A stretch of 64,000 bases of DNA from Opitutaceae bacterium. Its GTDB lineage: Bacteria > Verrucomicrobiota > Verrucomicrobiia > Opitutales > Opitutaceae. Position 1 is the stretch's first letter. Each line of letters opens with the position of its first letter. Positions 63,759 through 64,000 of the stretch are shown here, piece after piece. Where the stretch lies: NCBI GenBank assembly GCA_015075305.1, contig JABTUS010000001.1, positions 496,001 to 560,000 on the forward strand, written 5' to 3'. The position numbers and the translations under genes were made by a program. A model generated the notes under the pieces. That model was given only the letters and a program-made list of their open reading frames with translations. It was not told the DNA's origin and made no database searches.

Positions 63759-64000
63759 GTGCCAGATGACTTCAAGCCCGACTCCGAAACGCCGCGAACC
63801 ACAGCGGCGGTTGAAGATTATCTCGAACGGATCCGGGAGCTGATTCGCAGCAAGGGCTATGCCCGCGTGGTCGACATCGCGGCGGAGCTCAAGATCTCCC
63901 AGGCGAGCGTGACCACCATGATCCAGCGCCTGGATGCGGAGGGCCTGGTCAAGTATGAGAAATACCGGGGCATGGTCCTGACGAGCGCCGGTGAGGCGGT
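63759..64000 (+). CDS. mntR: MntR/DtxR-type metal-dependent regulator, N-terminal part
   Basis: Partial gene cut by the window end. From a GTG at 63759 it reads VPDDFKPDSETPRTTAAVED and continues YLERIRELIRSKGYARVVDI, AAELKISQASVTTMIQRLDA, EGLVKYEKYRGMVLTSAGEA. This is the winged-helix DNA-binding domain of MntR-type manganese/iron regulators, including the position of the first metal ligands. The metal-binding and dimerisation domains lie beyond 64000. Confidence 0.85.
   Translation, partial: MPDDFKPDSETPRTTAAVEDYLERIRELIRSKGYARVVDIAAELKISQASVTTMIQRLDAEGLVKYEKYRGMVLTSAGEA

Overview
The window is GC-rich chromosomal DNA, most likely from an Opitutaceae-type member of the Verrucomicrobiota. 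The evidence is three very large TonB-dependent receptors whose plug starts with an LSPFEV-type motif, sulfatases, CE15-like esterases and Tat-exported two-domain hydrolases, FecI/FecR pairs, and short hairpin repeats in the intergenic DNA. This assignment rests on gene style and was not searched.

Layout. (1) 0.1-1.9 kb: enolase with a good terminator, then a stand-alone receiver protein. (2) 2-8.5 kb: a decayed mobile and repeat region. It holds a group II intron (4070 to 2144, minus strand) with a frameshifted reverse transcriptase, a 346-bp and a 212-bp tandem duplication built around a REP-like hairpin, an IS110 remnant, and an ISAzo13-like element with recognisable terminal inverted repeats but a broken transposase. 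(3) 8.5-24.2 kb: eight co-directional minus-strand genes that look like a polysaccharide utilisation locus (TonB receptor, Tat hydrolase, SGNH esterase, second Tat hydrolase, beta-helix protein, sulfatase, two CE15-like proteins). (4) 24.5-28.4 kb: a divergent LacI-type regulator, a sugar-porter MFS protein and a sulfatase without a signal peptide. (5) 28.4-36.1 kb: a second copy of the hydrolase and receptor, with a stub of the SGNH gene between them, next to an ECF sigma/FecR pair.

(6) 36.2-42.8 kb: a heavy-metal RND efflux operon flanked by small cysteine-containing exported proteins. (7) 43.1-46.3 kb: a PepSY-DUF2271-DUF4198-ApbE operon with Fur-box-like palindromes far upstream. (8) 46.6-47.0 kb: a guanidine-III riboswitch ahead of an SMR (Gdx-type) exporter. 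(9) 47.3-47.9 kb: an MNT/HepT toxin-antitoxin pair. (10) 48.0-54.8 kb: sigma factor, FecR, STN-containing TonB receptor and a double-TlpA thioredoxin in one direction. (11) 55-64 kb: cyclophilin, alanine dehydrogenase, a putative Na+/H+ antiporter, a GH15 enzyme, a lipoprotein/coiled-coil/TPR trio, a small membrane protein, and the start of an MntR-like regulator cut by the window end.

The most interesting part is the esterase/sulfatase locus and its partial duplicate. The two receptor copies are linked to different regulatory logic: LacI without an STN domain, and ECF/FecR with an STN domain. One hydrolase is nearly identical between the copies while its flanks have diverged. The second hydrolase domains of three of these proteins (four genes) have lost the nucleophile. 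No tRNA, rRNA or CRISPR array was recognised.
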